A stretch of DNA of 64,000 nt from Heracleum sosnowskyi (Eukaryota > Streptophyta > Magnoliopsida > Apiales > Apiaceae), in assembly GCA_030848705.1 (NCBI GenBank), contig CM061243.1, forward strand, positions 101,058,436 through 101,122,435. The letters are read 5' to 3'. This document shows positions 48,001 to 57,715 of the stretch, piece by piece (the first letter of the stretch is position 1; each line of letters opens with the position of its first letter). The position numbers and the translations under genes are program-made. The notes beneath the pieces were generated by a model that saw only the letters and a program-made list of their open reading frames with translations, did not search any database and was not told the origin of the DNA.

Positions 48001-48390
48001 CTAAGTGTTAGTTTTAAGGACCCAGACTTGCTTGGATCCTTTGTCTTTCTTAACAGTGTTAGTTTTTGCAGCGGAATTACTATCAACAGAGTTTAAACTA
48101 ACATTGTCAGACTTTACACTTGCAGAGTTTGCTCTAACCCACTTCAGATTGGGTTTTAGCTCATAATAGTTGTGATAAATAGCATGATAACTCTTGCAAG
48201 TATAAATGGAATGCCAAGTGCTCCCACAGTGTGTGCATAAAGTCTGTGGTCTAACCCTAACATAATCATTCTTTACTCCTGATGTAGAAGGTAAAGAATT
48301 GATATTTTTATTCTTTGTGCAGTAATTAGCAAGATGATTAGAACTACCACAATTATAACATGTTTTCCTTGGAGCAGCACCAGTAGGCAA
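48001..48390 (-). pseudogene. SIRE gag C-terminal zinc-finger segment
   Basis: This 129-codon frame carries two Cys/His knuckles: CYNCGSSNHLANYC and CTHCGSTWHSIYTC. It is offset by one nucleotide from the main gag ORF, whose stop lies at about 48414. The frame stays open upstream of the first ATG (reading KIGINKR...), which indicates a 1-nt deletion at about 48412-48420 in an A-run. It ends with TAG at 48001-48003, just before the pol frame. Confidence 0.75.
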
Positions 48391-48413
48391 ATGATTATTT
48401 CTTTTATTTATGC

Positions 48414-50324
48414 CTATCTTCCATTCCTATTCTTCTTGGATCCTTTTGGTTTCATGGCAGATTTTACCTCTTTGAGCTTATGATTGAACTGTTTTCCTGT
48501 CATCAAACCAACATTAACCTGTTTTTCACAAGTTTTTACTGGCTTTCTAACAGCTTCTCTTTCCATAAGTTTTTCTGTTATAATATTTTCCTGTCTTTCA
48601 CAGGCTTCATCTGATTCCATATCAGCTTCTCTTATTACAACAGATTTTAACTTATTGGCTTCTGGAACAAATATCACAGGTTTAAGTTGTGGTTTAACCT
48701 TAACCTTGTCTTTAAACCTAAGTTCATCATTTTCACAATAGCCTAAACCTACAGAATCTGTCTGAAACACTTGATGAGTGTCTCTTCCAGAATCTGTCCA
48801 AGTCTTGATTATTTTTCTTTCTTTTTCTAGATCAGATTCTAATTGCTTATATCTTTTCAGCAACTCCTGTTCTACATAAACAGCATCATCTCTTTCTTTT
48901 TGAATCTGCTTCATATTTTCAAGTTCTCCTTCAAGAAACTTGTTTCTATCTTTAAGGCTAAGATTCTCAGATTTAATTCTCTCATTTTCTAAAGTCTGAT
49001 CCCTATAACTAACATGTACGATTTTCAGATATACTCTCAATTCAGACATATTATCAGTATCATAAGCATAAGTAGTTAGGGGTACCTTATTTTCAGATGA
49101 TTCAGTCTCATCTCTGACAGTTTCCATTAGAGCATAATTTTCTCCATCATCAGAGTCTGAAGTATCTGTCCAGTCTTTGCCTTTAGAGATGAGTGCTTTC
49201 TCAGATTTGCCTTTCTTGCACTCTGGGGCATAGTGACCCATCTCCTTACACCTGTAGCACTGGATTTCAGATTTATCCTTCTTGCCAGACTTGGTCTCCC
49301 TTCCATCAGACTTTCTAAAACTTTTCCTTTCAGAGTTTGAATCTTTCCTTGAGAATCTCTTTCCTTTCTTAAAGTTCTTGAATCCCATCTTCTTGAAAGT
49401 CTTCACAATCAGTGCAGCCATTTGCATCATCTGTTCTTCATCATCCTCAGAGTCAGAAGCTTCATCAGAGTTTGAGTCATCATCAGAGTTTGATGACTCG
49501 CTTTCAGATTTAATGACTAAAGCCTTTCCCTTGGCTTTCTTTCTTGATGATTCCTTCTTGATGGGCTTCTCCTCAACTTTGAGAGCAACAGATTTTGTCT
49601 TTTTGCTCAATCTTCTATTCCTTTGTTCTATCTCCAGTTCATGAGTTTTCAACAACCCATAGATTTCATCAAGATCTGTATCAGCAAGCTCATAATTATC
49701 TCTTATTGTGGTTGTCTTTAAATCCCACTTTTCAGGTAGAGATAACAAAAACTTGAGATTAGACTCTTCAAGCTCATATTCTTTATCAACCAGAGACAGA
49801 TCATTCAATAGTTTGCAAAATCTGTCATAAGTCTCAGTCAAGGTTTCATTAGTTCTTGAATCAAAGTGCTCATACTCCTGTGTGAGTATTGTCTTTCTGT
49901 TCTTCTTAATAGCACCTGTTCCCTGGCATCTGACTTCTAAAGCATCCCATATCTCTTTGGCAGTCTTGCAGCCAATTACTCTGTTAGACATAACATTATC
50001 TAAAGCACTGTGGAGAAGATGTCTAACCTTTGCATCTTTTGCAATTGATGAGATGTCCTCAGGAGTCATATCTTTCTTTTCCTTTGGAACAGTCTTTTGT
50101 TCTTGACCATCAACAACAGGGGACAATTTAGTCGGCATATGAGGACCATCATAGATTCTGTCAAGGTATTCTGGATCTGTAGCCTCCAGAAACATGGTCA
50201 TCTTCACCTTCCAAATCGGATACTCTACTGGCCTGAGAATTGGAACCCTGATTGTTTCATATCGACTCACAGAATTGGGCTTAACCTGTTCAGCCTTAGG
50301 AGCAGTTTGATTTTCTTCAGACAT
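48414..50324 (-). CDS. SIRE gag
   Basis: 636 codons from ATG 50324, 50 nt inside the PBS. The N-terminal capsid-type region is UBN2-like (TAKEIWDALEVRCQGTG, TLTETYDRFCKLLNDLSLVD, KFLLSLPEKWDLKTTTIRD). A Ser/Asp-rich acidic stretch (SESSNSDDDSNSDEASDSED) comes next, then a CCHC zinc knuckle (CYRCKEMGHYAPEC), then a coiled-coil-like region (LENERIKSENLSLKDRNKF and onward). The protein assembles virus-like particles and packages element RNA. The original end is probably the zinc-finger segment at 48001-48390, cut off by a 1-nt deletion. Confidence 0.85.
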   Translation of the reverse strand: MSEENQTAPKAEQVKPNSVSRYETIRVPILRPVEYPIWKVKMTMFLEATDPEYLDRIYDGPHMPTKLSPVVDGQEQKTVPKEKKDMTPEDISSIAKDAKVRHLLHSALDNVMSNRVIGCKTAKEIWDALEVRCQGTGAIKKNRKTILTQEYEHFDSRTNETLTETYDRFCKLLNDLSLVDKEYELEESNLKFLLSLPEKWDLKTTTIRDNYELADTDLDEIYGLLKTHELEIEQRNRRLSKKTKSVALKVEEKPIKKESSRKKAKGKALVIKSESESSNSDDDSNSDEASDSEDDEEQMMQMAALIVKTFKKMGFKNFKKGKRFSRKDSNSERKSFRKSDGRETKSGKKDKSEIQCYRCKEMGHYAPECKKGKSEKALISKGKDWTDTSDSDDGENYALMETVRDETESSENKVPLTTYAYDTDNMSELRVYLKIVHVSYRDQTLENERIKSENLSLKDRNKFLEGELENMKQIQKERDDAVYVEQELLKRYKQLESDLEKERKIIKTWTDSGRDTHQVFQTDSVGLGYCENDELRFKDKVKVKPQLKPVIFVPEANKLKSVVIREADMESDEACERQENIITEKLMEREAVRKPVKTCEKQVNVGLMTGKQFNHKLKEVKSAMKPKGSKKNRNGR

Positions 50325-50373
50325 GATTATTACTGTGTTTGAATCGTAAAACTGTATATATTAAACAGCCTTG

Positions 50374-50385
50374 GCTCTGATACCA
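50374..50385 (-). other. SIRE primer-binding site (initiator tRNA-Met)
   Basis: TGGTATCAGAGC on the - strand, two bases inside the 5' LTR (which ends at 50388). Confidence 0.88.
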
Positions 50386-50387
50386 AT

Positions 50388-50932
50388 TGTTAGGCCGAAT
50401 ACACAATATATAATCAAGTATGTATGAGAATAACAATCAAGAACACAGGTTTGTAAATCAACAAACTGAATTATATTAAATAATTCTCTCTTAGTGATGT
50501 TAATGAATCACAAAGAGCTACTAGGTTACAAGAATAATATATTCAATGTTCGCGTCCCTTCTAGGGATAACCTATCTGTGTTTATATAGTACACAGCTAC
50601 ATACAATCCTTATCTAATTGATACTCCTATAAATTAGCTATACAATTATTATCAATTAAGGATTGCTTCAGTCTTCTATTCGGTTTCCTTAGCTGTATCA
50701 ATATATTCTGCTTCTTTCCATCTTCAGAATATATTGCTTCTAGAATCTTTATCTTTGCACCGACAGCCAAGTCAACTATCACCACGTCAGTCTTTATCAA
50801 ACTCTGACTGACTTCTATTTAAACTCTTCACCCAGTCAGACTTTATCAAACTCTGACTGGCTTCTATATAAACTCTGATATGTACCTGGGACTTAAACAC
50901 TGATGAACAAACGCCAGCAATTATATCTAACA
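50388..50932 (-). repeat. SIRE 5' LTR
   Basis: 545 bp; on the element strand it starts TGTTAGATATAATTGC and ends ATTCGGCCTAACA. A TATA-like CTATATAAAC lies on the - strand near 50580-50590. Three AAACTCTG octamers are present on the + strand. The TSD TGATG follows at 50933-50937. Confidence 0.95.
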
Positions 50933-50937
50933 TGATG

Positions 50938-51179
50938 CTCTTTCTGCTGTTTTGGAGACGATGCCTGGATCTCTCCTTATTTCTGATTTTCCAAGCCCTC
51001 ACCTTCCTACTCCTTTGGAGATGGCTTTGGCTGGAGAGGACGAGATGGAGGAGGATGACATGATCTTAGACCTGGATCACACTTCTCCACTTGGTCAGAC
51101 TGCCGGAGCTGATGATGCTGCCTTTCACTCTAGAGAGGAAGAGGAGGAGGAGGAGGAGGACGTGGACAAGGCAGATTAG
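50938..51179 (+). CDS. Tat antisense ORF, 3' part of exon 3
   Basis: This continues the antisense ORF after the SIRE insertion in the same frame (first codons ALSAVLET after the shared GATGAT bases) and ends at TAG 51177-51179. The protein tail is strongly acidic, with a run of eight Glu (REEEEEEEEDVDKAD). An open frame from 50952 is part of it and not a separate gene. Its 3' end converges with the Tat integrase end at 51496. Confidence 0.75.
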
Positions 51180-51495
51180 ATATAGTTTTTTTTGTAGTTC
51201 TTGTTTATGGCCTTTCTTGGCTTGTACCTGTATTGATGTACTTTTGGCCTACGGGCTTAACTTAACTCTTTATTTAGGTTTTTATTTATATCTTGTGGCC
51301 ATTCATGGCTTGTGTTATTTTCTTGCTTCTTGAATGTTTGTCAACACTCATAATATATAAGCTTTAAAACATGAAAATACTGAATTTATTCATAACTTGA
51401 AAATGGGATCAACCCTTACATAGTACCCAAGTTTAAGAACTCGGGTTGGTTTTATCAAACCTTATTCATAGTAGTGAGTCCTCCTAGGACACACC
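51180..51495. other. Spacer between convergent Tat antisense ORF and pol
   Basis: T-rich, no ORF. It should contain the 3' untranslated ends of both convergent transcripts; AATATATAAGCTT near 51350 could act in polyadenylation, but this is a weak call. Confidence 0.5.
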
Positions 51496-53043
51496 TTAAA
51501 CATAATAAACTTTCAAATTGGAGGCATGCCAAGTCCTTGGCACCTCATGCCCTTCAAGGGTTTCTAGCTTGTATGAGCCTCGACCAAATACGTTCTTGAC
51601 GCGATATGGTCCTTCCCAATTTGGGGCCAACTTGCCTTTTTGTCCAACTCCGGATGCTTCAATCTTTCTGAGAACCAAGTCTCCTTGACGAAAGAACCTT
51701 TCTTTAACCCTTAGGTTGTAGTAGAAAGATGCCTTCTTTTGATGTTCAACTATCTTGGCATTTGCCTCATCTCTAACTTCATCAATTAGATCTAGAGACA
51801 ACCTCAAGCCTTCTTCATTCGTTTCTGGTTCATAAGCCTCAACTCTTGGAGACGTGTGAGTAATCTCCACTGGAACCACTGCCCCTGCCCCATATGCCAA
51901 CAGAAAGGGGGTAGCTCCAGTGGTGACTTTGCAGGTAGTACGATATGCCCAAAGTATGGGGAGTAATTCGTCTACCCAAGTGTTTCTGGAGCGTTCAACT
52001 CTTTTCTTTAGTCCATCCAGGATAATTTGATTTGCAACCTCAACTTGCCCATTTGTTTGAGGATGGGCAACAGAAGTGAAGCGCAACTTGATATCGTTCT
52101 CATCACAATACTTCTTGAACTCATCGTTGTTAAACTGAGTTCCATTGTCCGTGACCAGGATTCGTGGAATTCCATATCTACATATCACATTTTCCCAGAA
52201 GAATTGCATTACTTTCTTGGTGGTTATCTTGGCTAATGGCTTAGCCTCAATCCACTTGGTGAAGTAGTCAATTGCTACTATCAAGAACTTTCTTTGAGCA
52301 CTTTCCATAGGAAATGGCCCAAGTATGTCCATTCCCCACATAGCAAATGGGATAGGTGAGTTAATGGATGTCATCATCTCTGGTGGTTGTCTAACCACTG
52401 GTGCATGTTTCTGGCACCGTTCATATTTCTTCACATAGCTTTTAGCATCAGCAAGCATGTTTGGCCAATAGAAACCTAGACGGGCGACTTTATGAGCAAG
52501 GGCTCTGCCCCCCAAGTGTTGCCCACAAATTCCTTCATGCACTTCCTTTAGGGCCAATTCTGCCTCTTGAGGTCTCAAGCACTTTAAGTATGGAATAACA
52601 AAAGATTTCTTGTATAGGATTCCCTCAATTAGGGAATACCTTAGTGCTCTGACGTATAGCTTTCGTGCTTCTGAAGTGTCATTGGGCAGCCACCCAGTTT
52701 CCAGATGAGCTTTGATGGGATCAATCCAACAACTGGTAATACCAATGGGTGCTACCAACTTTCCGTTGATGCTTGGGGTCTTCAAGACTTGGAAGTATAC
52801 ACTCCCTGCATAGTTTTCAATCTCGAAAGAAGCAAACTTAGACAAGGCATCGGCCTTCACGTTCTCTTCCCTTGGAATGTGTTCCACATAGCATTCGTCG
52901 AACTGAGTCATGATGGCCTTGACAAGTTTCAAGTACTTGGCCATGACTTCATCTCTGGCCTCAAATTCCCCATTTACTTGGGAAACCACTAGCCTCGAGT
53001 CTCCACATACTTTCAGAGTTTTGACCCTCAAGGCTCCAGCCAA
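51496..53043 (-). pseudogene. Tat pol C-terminal part: second RNase H end and integrase
   Basis: 515 codons. The first ~70 residues finish the archaeal-type RNase H special to Tat elements (VCGDSRLVVSQVNGEFEARD, EENVKADALSKFA). Integrase follows: an HHCC zinc region in which the third ligand reads Tyr (VKKYERCQKH, where Cys is usual), then the core with WGMDILGPFP, VTDNGTQFNNDEF and NGQVEVANQ giving the Asp-Asp-Glu triad, then a C-terminal domain ending HASNLKVYYV. It is out of frame with the upstream pol ORF because of a 1-nt deletion near 53095-53100, so this copy cannot make an uninterrupted Pol. Confidence 0.88.
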
Positions 53044-53054
53044 CCCTAAGCCGG

Positions 53055-55889
53055 TTATAAGAGCTTCATACTCAGCCTCATTGTTTGTCGTTGGAAAGTC
53101 AACTTTAGTGCATACTCTACGAGGAATCCATCAGGACTTTGTAGCACCAAACCAGCTCCACTTGATTTTGTTTTTGATGCTCCATCAAAATAGAGCACCC
53201 AATATTCTTTGAAGTCCGTTTCCTCATCTTTCTTATCTTTCACTATCACTTCCTGCCCCCCGACTTCTTGGTTGTCAATGGTGCATTCAACCATGAAGTC
53301 AGCAAGTGCTTGAGATTTTATGGTCGTTCGAGGCTTATACTTGATGTCGAATTCGCCCAATTCAATGCCCCATTTGATCAATCTTCCACTAGCTTGAGGG
53401 CTATGCAAGATGTTTCTTAGAGGTTGATCAGTCAAGACTTCTATCTTGTGAGCCTGAAAGTACGGGCGTAGCTTTCTTGAGGCCATTATCAAGGCTAAGG
53501 CAAACTTCTCTATGGTAGAGTAGTTTATCTCTGCTCCGTGTAGGATCTTGCTCACGTAGTAGATGGGTTTCTGAACCTTTAACTCTTCTTTTACCAAAAC
53601 AGCTCCCAGGGCAGTGTTGGATACTGCCAAGTATAGATAAAGAACCTCTCCTGGTTTTGGTTTGGCCAATAGTGGTGGCTCAGCCATGTATTTCTTCAGG
53701 GCCTCAAAGGCCTCTTGGCTTTCAGTTGTCCATTCAAAATTTTTCACTTTCTTGAGTGCTTTAAAGAAGGGTAAACACTTCTCTCCTGACTTGGAGATGA
53801 ACCTTCCCAATGCTGCCACTCTCCCTGTTAGTTTTTGGACATCCTTGACAGTCTTTGGTGGCTCCATGTCTAGAATTGCTTTGATTTTATCGGGATTGGC
53901 CTCGATTCCTCTCTTGGAAACCATCAGGCCTAAGAACTTTCCCAAGCCTACACCAAAGGCACACTTAGCTGGATTCAATATCATCTTGTGGTGCCTCAGC
54001 ACTTCGAATGCCTCCCGGAGGTGCTCAATGTGATCGGCCTTATCGAGGCTTTTGACTAACATGTCATCCACGTAGACCTCCATGGTTTTTCCAATTTGGT
54101 GCTCAAAGATTTTGTTTACCATCCTTTGATAGGTCGCTCCTACATTCTTAAGTCCAAAAGCCATGACTAAGAAACAGAAGACACCAAAGTCAGTGATGAA
54201 CGATACCTTGGCGATGTCATCTTTGTGCATCTTAATTTGATTATATCCACTGAAGCCATCCATGAAACTTAACATCTCATGCCCAGCAGTGGCATCTATT
54301 AGAGCATCAATCCTTGGTAAGGGAAAACAATCCTTAGGACATGCATCATTCAAGTCAGTAAAGTTGACGCACATTCTCCACTTCCCGTTAGCTTTTTTAA
54401 CCATCACGGGGTTAGCTAACCATTCTGGGAATATGATTTCCTCAATGAACCCAGCTTCCAAAAGCTTATTCACTTCTTGATTAATGGCTTCAAGCCTCTC
54501 TGGAGCAAAACTTCTTTTCTTTTGCTTCACTGTCTTCCTTTCTGGATCCACATTCAATTTGTGAGATATCAATTGGGGATCAATCCCTGGCATGTCGGCC
54601 GCTGTCCAAGCAAAAACGTCATTGTTTTCTTGAAGAAAAGACGTGAGTTTGTTTTTCAATGGTTCGGGCAGTAGTGCCCCAATATAAGTAACCTTCTCTG
54701 GTTCACCCGGGACTAAGGGAATTGGGATTAAATCCTCAGCTGGTTTCCCTCTTCGGTCCTCATTGTCACTAGTGTCCATGTCTTCAATGGGGAGAACCTG
54801 CCCCCCGATTCCATCAGGCCTTAGCGCGGCTACATAACAACTTCTAGCCATCTTTTGGTCTCCTCGTTCTTCACCAATCCCATTCCTTGTTGGGAACTTG
54901 ATTTTTAGATGGTAAGATGAGGCAACGGCCTTGAACGCATGAAGACCAGTCCTTCCCAGGATTGCATTGTAGGTTGAAGTTGCTTTTATAACTATGAAGT
55001 TCAACATCTGAGTAGATGTATTCATCCCTTGCCCCATAGTCATTGGGAGTTGGATAGTGCCTTCCACTTTTGATTCCACCCCGTTGAATCCGTATATAGG
55101 CATATTTGAGGGTATTAACTGAGAGTCTGTGTAACCCATCTTGATAAAGGCATCGTGGAACAAGATATCCACTGAAGCTCCATTATCAACCAAGACTCTC
55201 TTTGTTTCGGAGTTGCCTATCACAGGTATTATGACAAGAGGATCATCATGGGGGAACTTCACCCCTTCCAGGTCTGAATCGTCAAAACCTATTGACACTT
55301 CTGTTCTGGCACGCTTCGGTGCTTCTCCAACCACAGTCATTACCTCTCGGGCATAAGTCTTTCTTGAGTTTCGGGACGACCCAGCAGCATTTGGCCCTCC
55401 AAATATCATGTTGATCACTGGCCTTCGGGGCTTGGGATTCCGATCTTGATCGTTGTCCCTTCTATCATAATCCTTCCTTTCATAGTTCCCCCTTTGGCTC
55501 CCTTGGCTTCCATCCTTAGTGAACTTGCTGAGTTTTCCTCTTCGTATCAGAAACTCAATCTCATCTTTCAATTGTCTATAGTCATCGGTGTCATGACCGA
55601 CTTCTTTGTGGAACCGACAAAACTGATTTTGGTTCCGTTTGGACAAATCAGCCCTCATTGGCTTTGGCCATTTGATATCTTCTTCCTTGGCTATCTCCAT
55701 CAGAATTTGACTCCTGGGAGTATTCAATCTTGCATATTCTGTGAATTTTGGCCCAAAATTGCTTCTCTTGGTGGGAGAATCGGAGTTCTTTGATGTTCGG
55801 GGAAACTTTTCCTTGACGTCGTACTCCTGAGTTTCTTTTCTTTTCTTTGAGTTTCCACTACCGCCAGTAGTGGGTTCATACTTTCTCAT
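53055..55889 (-). pseudogene. Tat pol N-terminal part: Gag end, protease, RT, RNase H, second RNase H start
   Basis: 944 codons in the same frame as gag, separated from it only by a TGA at 55914-55916. The Gag tail has a zinc-knuckle-like FCRFHKEVGHDTDDY (final Cys absent). The protease active site is VDNGASVDILF (D235). RT shows WRMCVNFTDLNDACPKD, FSGYNQIKMHKDD and the catalytic VYVDDMLVKS. The first RNase H follows (LYLAVSNTALGAVLVKEE, then INYSTIEKFALAL). The start of the second, archaeal-type RNase H is YWVLYFDGASKTKSSGAG. The frame derails near 53097 by a 1-nt deletion and ends at 53055. Confidence 0.9.
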
Positions 55890-55913
55890 GCTTTCTTCGG
55901 CCTTGATATACTT

Positions 55914-57173
55914 TCAGGCTCTATCTTGGAGCTTCAGCATGCTCTCGGGGGGCTGTTTAGCTAACGACCGTTTGAAGTGGTCATCAGTGGTTCCTTGTTG
56001 CAGGGCTATCATAGCCACTCTGTCCTCTAAGTCCGGGACTTTTAAAGCCTCTCGAGTGAATCGATTGATGTAGTCCCTTAGGGCCTCATTCTGCCCTTGC
56101 CGGATTGCCATGAGTGATGCAGAACTTTTCTCATGCACCCTTCCACTAATGAACTGATTGATGAAAGCCTTGCTTAGTTCCTTGAATGACCCAATAGAGT
56201 TGGGAGGTAGACGGCTATACCAACGTTGGGCCATGCCTGCCAAGGTTTGTGGAAACGCCCTACACTTGACCGCATCGTTGGTTGACTGCAACAGCAGTGC
56301 ATTGGAGAAGGTCCTTACATGATTTGCGGGATCTCCCGTTCCATCATAGGCTTTGATCGAAGACATCTTAAACTTTCTGGATATAGCCGTTTTCATGATG
56401 TCTTGAGTAAACGGTGGTGTAGGATCATCAGGATCTCCTAGGGGCAACAGAATACTAGGATCACCCCTTGGGGCTTCAGCCCTCTTGATCCTTCTTGCCG
56501 GTGGATCCAAGTTGATTATCGGGATCCCTTCAGTCGTTCGGCCCCGAGATTGAGCGGCCTCTTCTTCAGCAAGGAGTTTTTTTAGCCTTGCAGTCTCTGC
56601 CTCATGGGCTGCAAGTTTCTCCCTAGTAGTTTGGGGTTGCTCCCGATTTGTCTGGGAAGAACGTCTCCTTCTTGGGGCGACATCCTCCCCAGTTGTATAA
56701 CCCTCATCATCGGTGTATGGGCCAGAGTAATCTTGAATGAGAGGGGTCTGACGAGTTTGGGGTCCCAGACCTTGAATATAAGGGGGTGCATATGCCTCAT
56801 GGTATATTGGATTAGTTCCACTACCGCCCGCCATGGGTCGAGGGGGCATGCCATAGCTTGGCATCCCCAAAGTCTGATTCGCGTATTGAGGGAGATCAGT
56901 AGTATGGAGTTGAAGGCTCCTTGGTGCACTCATGAGCAGCGGGGAGGTCGTGATTGGTTGCTGGTGAACGGTCTCTTGTGGATTAGATCCATGAATGACC
57001 ATCTGCAGGGGATTCGTCCCTTCAACCGAAATCGGGATTTCCGGTCCTTGAGTGTTGGTGGGGATATTCGCCCCTTGTGTGCCAGTAGTCGGCGGTGGCT
57101 GATCAGCCTCAGAGGTGATAGGGCGATCATCGGGAGTTTGAGTATCCCGAGCTGTTCTTCGTGTGTTTGCCAT
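55914..57173 (-). CDS. Tat gag
   Basis: 419 codons from ATG 57173, 17 nt inside the PBS. A Pro/Thr-rich N-terminal half and a coiled-coil-like KLAAHEAETARLKKLLAEEE are followed by the Retrotrans_gag domain at about residues 270-415 (SIKAYDGTGDPANHVRTF, RAFPQTLAGMAQRWYSRLP, FKELSKAFINQFIS). The ORF ends at a TGA (55914-55916) where the same frame continues into protease. Trp is the likely ancestral residue, so Gag and Pol were once a single reading frame. Confidence 0.88.
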   Translation of the reverse strand: MANTRRTARDTQTPDDRPITSEADQPPPTTGTQGANIPTNTQGPEIPISVEGTNPLQMVIHGSNPQETVHQQPITTSPLLMSAPRSLQLHTTDLPQYANQTLGMPSYGMPPRPMAGGSGTNPIYHEAYAPPYIQGLGPQTRQTPLIQDYSGPYTDDEGYTTGEDVAPRRRRSSQTNREQPQTTREKLAAHEAETARLKKLLAEEEAAQSRGRTTEGIPIINLDPPARRIKRAEAPRGDPSILLPLGDPDDPTPPFTQDIMKTAISRKFKMSSIKAYDGTGDPANHVRTFSNALLLQSTNDAVKCRAFPQTLAGMAQRWYSRLPPNSIGSFKELSKAFINQFISGRVHEKSSASLMAIRQGQNEALRDYINRFTREALKVPDLEDRVAMIALQQGTTDDHFKRSLAKQPPESMLKLQDRA

Positions 57174-57189
57174 GGCTGATGTCGTCTTT

Positions 57190-57206
57190 CCACAGACGGC
57201 GCCAAA
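57190..57206 (-). other. Tat primer-binding site
   Basis: The - strand reads TTTGGCGCCGTCTGTGG directly after the CA end of the 5' LTR. This PBS class is widespread in Tat/Ogre-type elements. Confidence 0.8.
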
Positions 57207-57710
57207 TGTTATGGATTAAAAAACGTACTTGTGAATTTAATGATAGGATTAATGAGTTTCGAGCTTTAATGGCTGCACTCGTGTTTCCGAACTAAATTGG
57301 TCCTCACAAGATGCCTACGTATCTCAATTAATGTTGAGAATCAAGCCAAATACGTAGTTCTGATTGTAGGATCAGGGACCTTATATAGGCGTCTGGAGCC
57401 TAGTATTTATGGTATGTTTAGGAGTCTTAGTGAATAAGTCTCCTTTTTGATATTGGATAAACATCGCATTTCTTGCTGGAGAAGTCTTTTCCTTATTGAT
57501 AAAGGCTATGACTCATTAATTGCCTTTAATTGGGATTCAGGATCCTTCTTTGATAAGATTTTCATAATTTGGGCTCTTTTAATGAGCTGTATATTTTCCC
57601 TATTCATTAATTTCGTAACTAATGAATAATTAGGGATTTGGGCATTAAATATCGAGCCTTTTCATTGGACCGTCAATTATATTTCTATAATTACTTTTCT
57701 GACCATATCA
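57207..57710 (-). repeat. Tat 5' LTR
   Basis: 504 bp, TG...CA on the - strand, followed by TSD TCCGT. A TATA-like TATATAAGG reads on the - strand near 57379-57387. Confidence 0.95.
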
Positions 57711-57715
57711 TCCGT

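Larger units (their letters stand above)
9080..50932 (-). mobile_element. Ty1/copia SIRE-type LTR retrotransposon, itself carrying two insertions
   Basis: LTRs at 9080-9624 and 50388-50932 (545 bp each, two differences) run TG...CA, with TGATG duplicated at 9075-9079 and 50933-50937. On the - strand the order is 5' LTR, initiator tRNA-Met PBS, long gag (636 codons), zinc-knuckle segment, protease-integrase-RT-RNase H, a 1.4-kb spacer, a long third ORF, polypurine tract and 3' LTR. The extra ORF after pol and the large gag are typical of the SIRE/Maximus group. Removing the nested elements at 12040-18702 and 18999-42382 leaves about 11.8 kb. Confidence 0.95.
5448..57710 (-). mobile_element. 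Ty3/gypsy Tat-clade LTR retrotransposon hosting all nested insertions
   Basis: The LTR copies at 5448-5951 and 57207-57710 are both 504 bp, end in TG/CA on the element strand, and are flanked by TCCGT at 5443-5447 and 57711-57715 (5-bp TSD). On the - strand the order is 5' LTR, PBS, gag, protease-RT-RNase H, archaeal-type second RNase H, integrase, an antisense ORF, a repeat-rich 3' region, polypurine tract and 3' LTR. The second RNase H and an antisense ORF downstream of pol are hallmarks of the Tat/Retand group. Removing the SIRE element (9080-50932) leaves about 10.4 kb. Gag-pol carries one nonsense codon and one 1-nt deletion. Confidence 0.95.
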
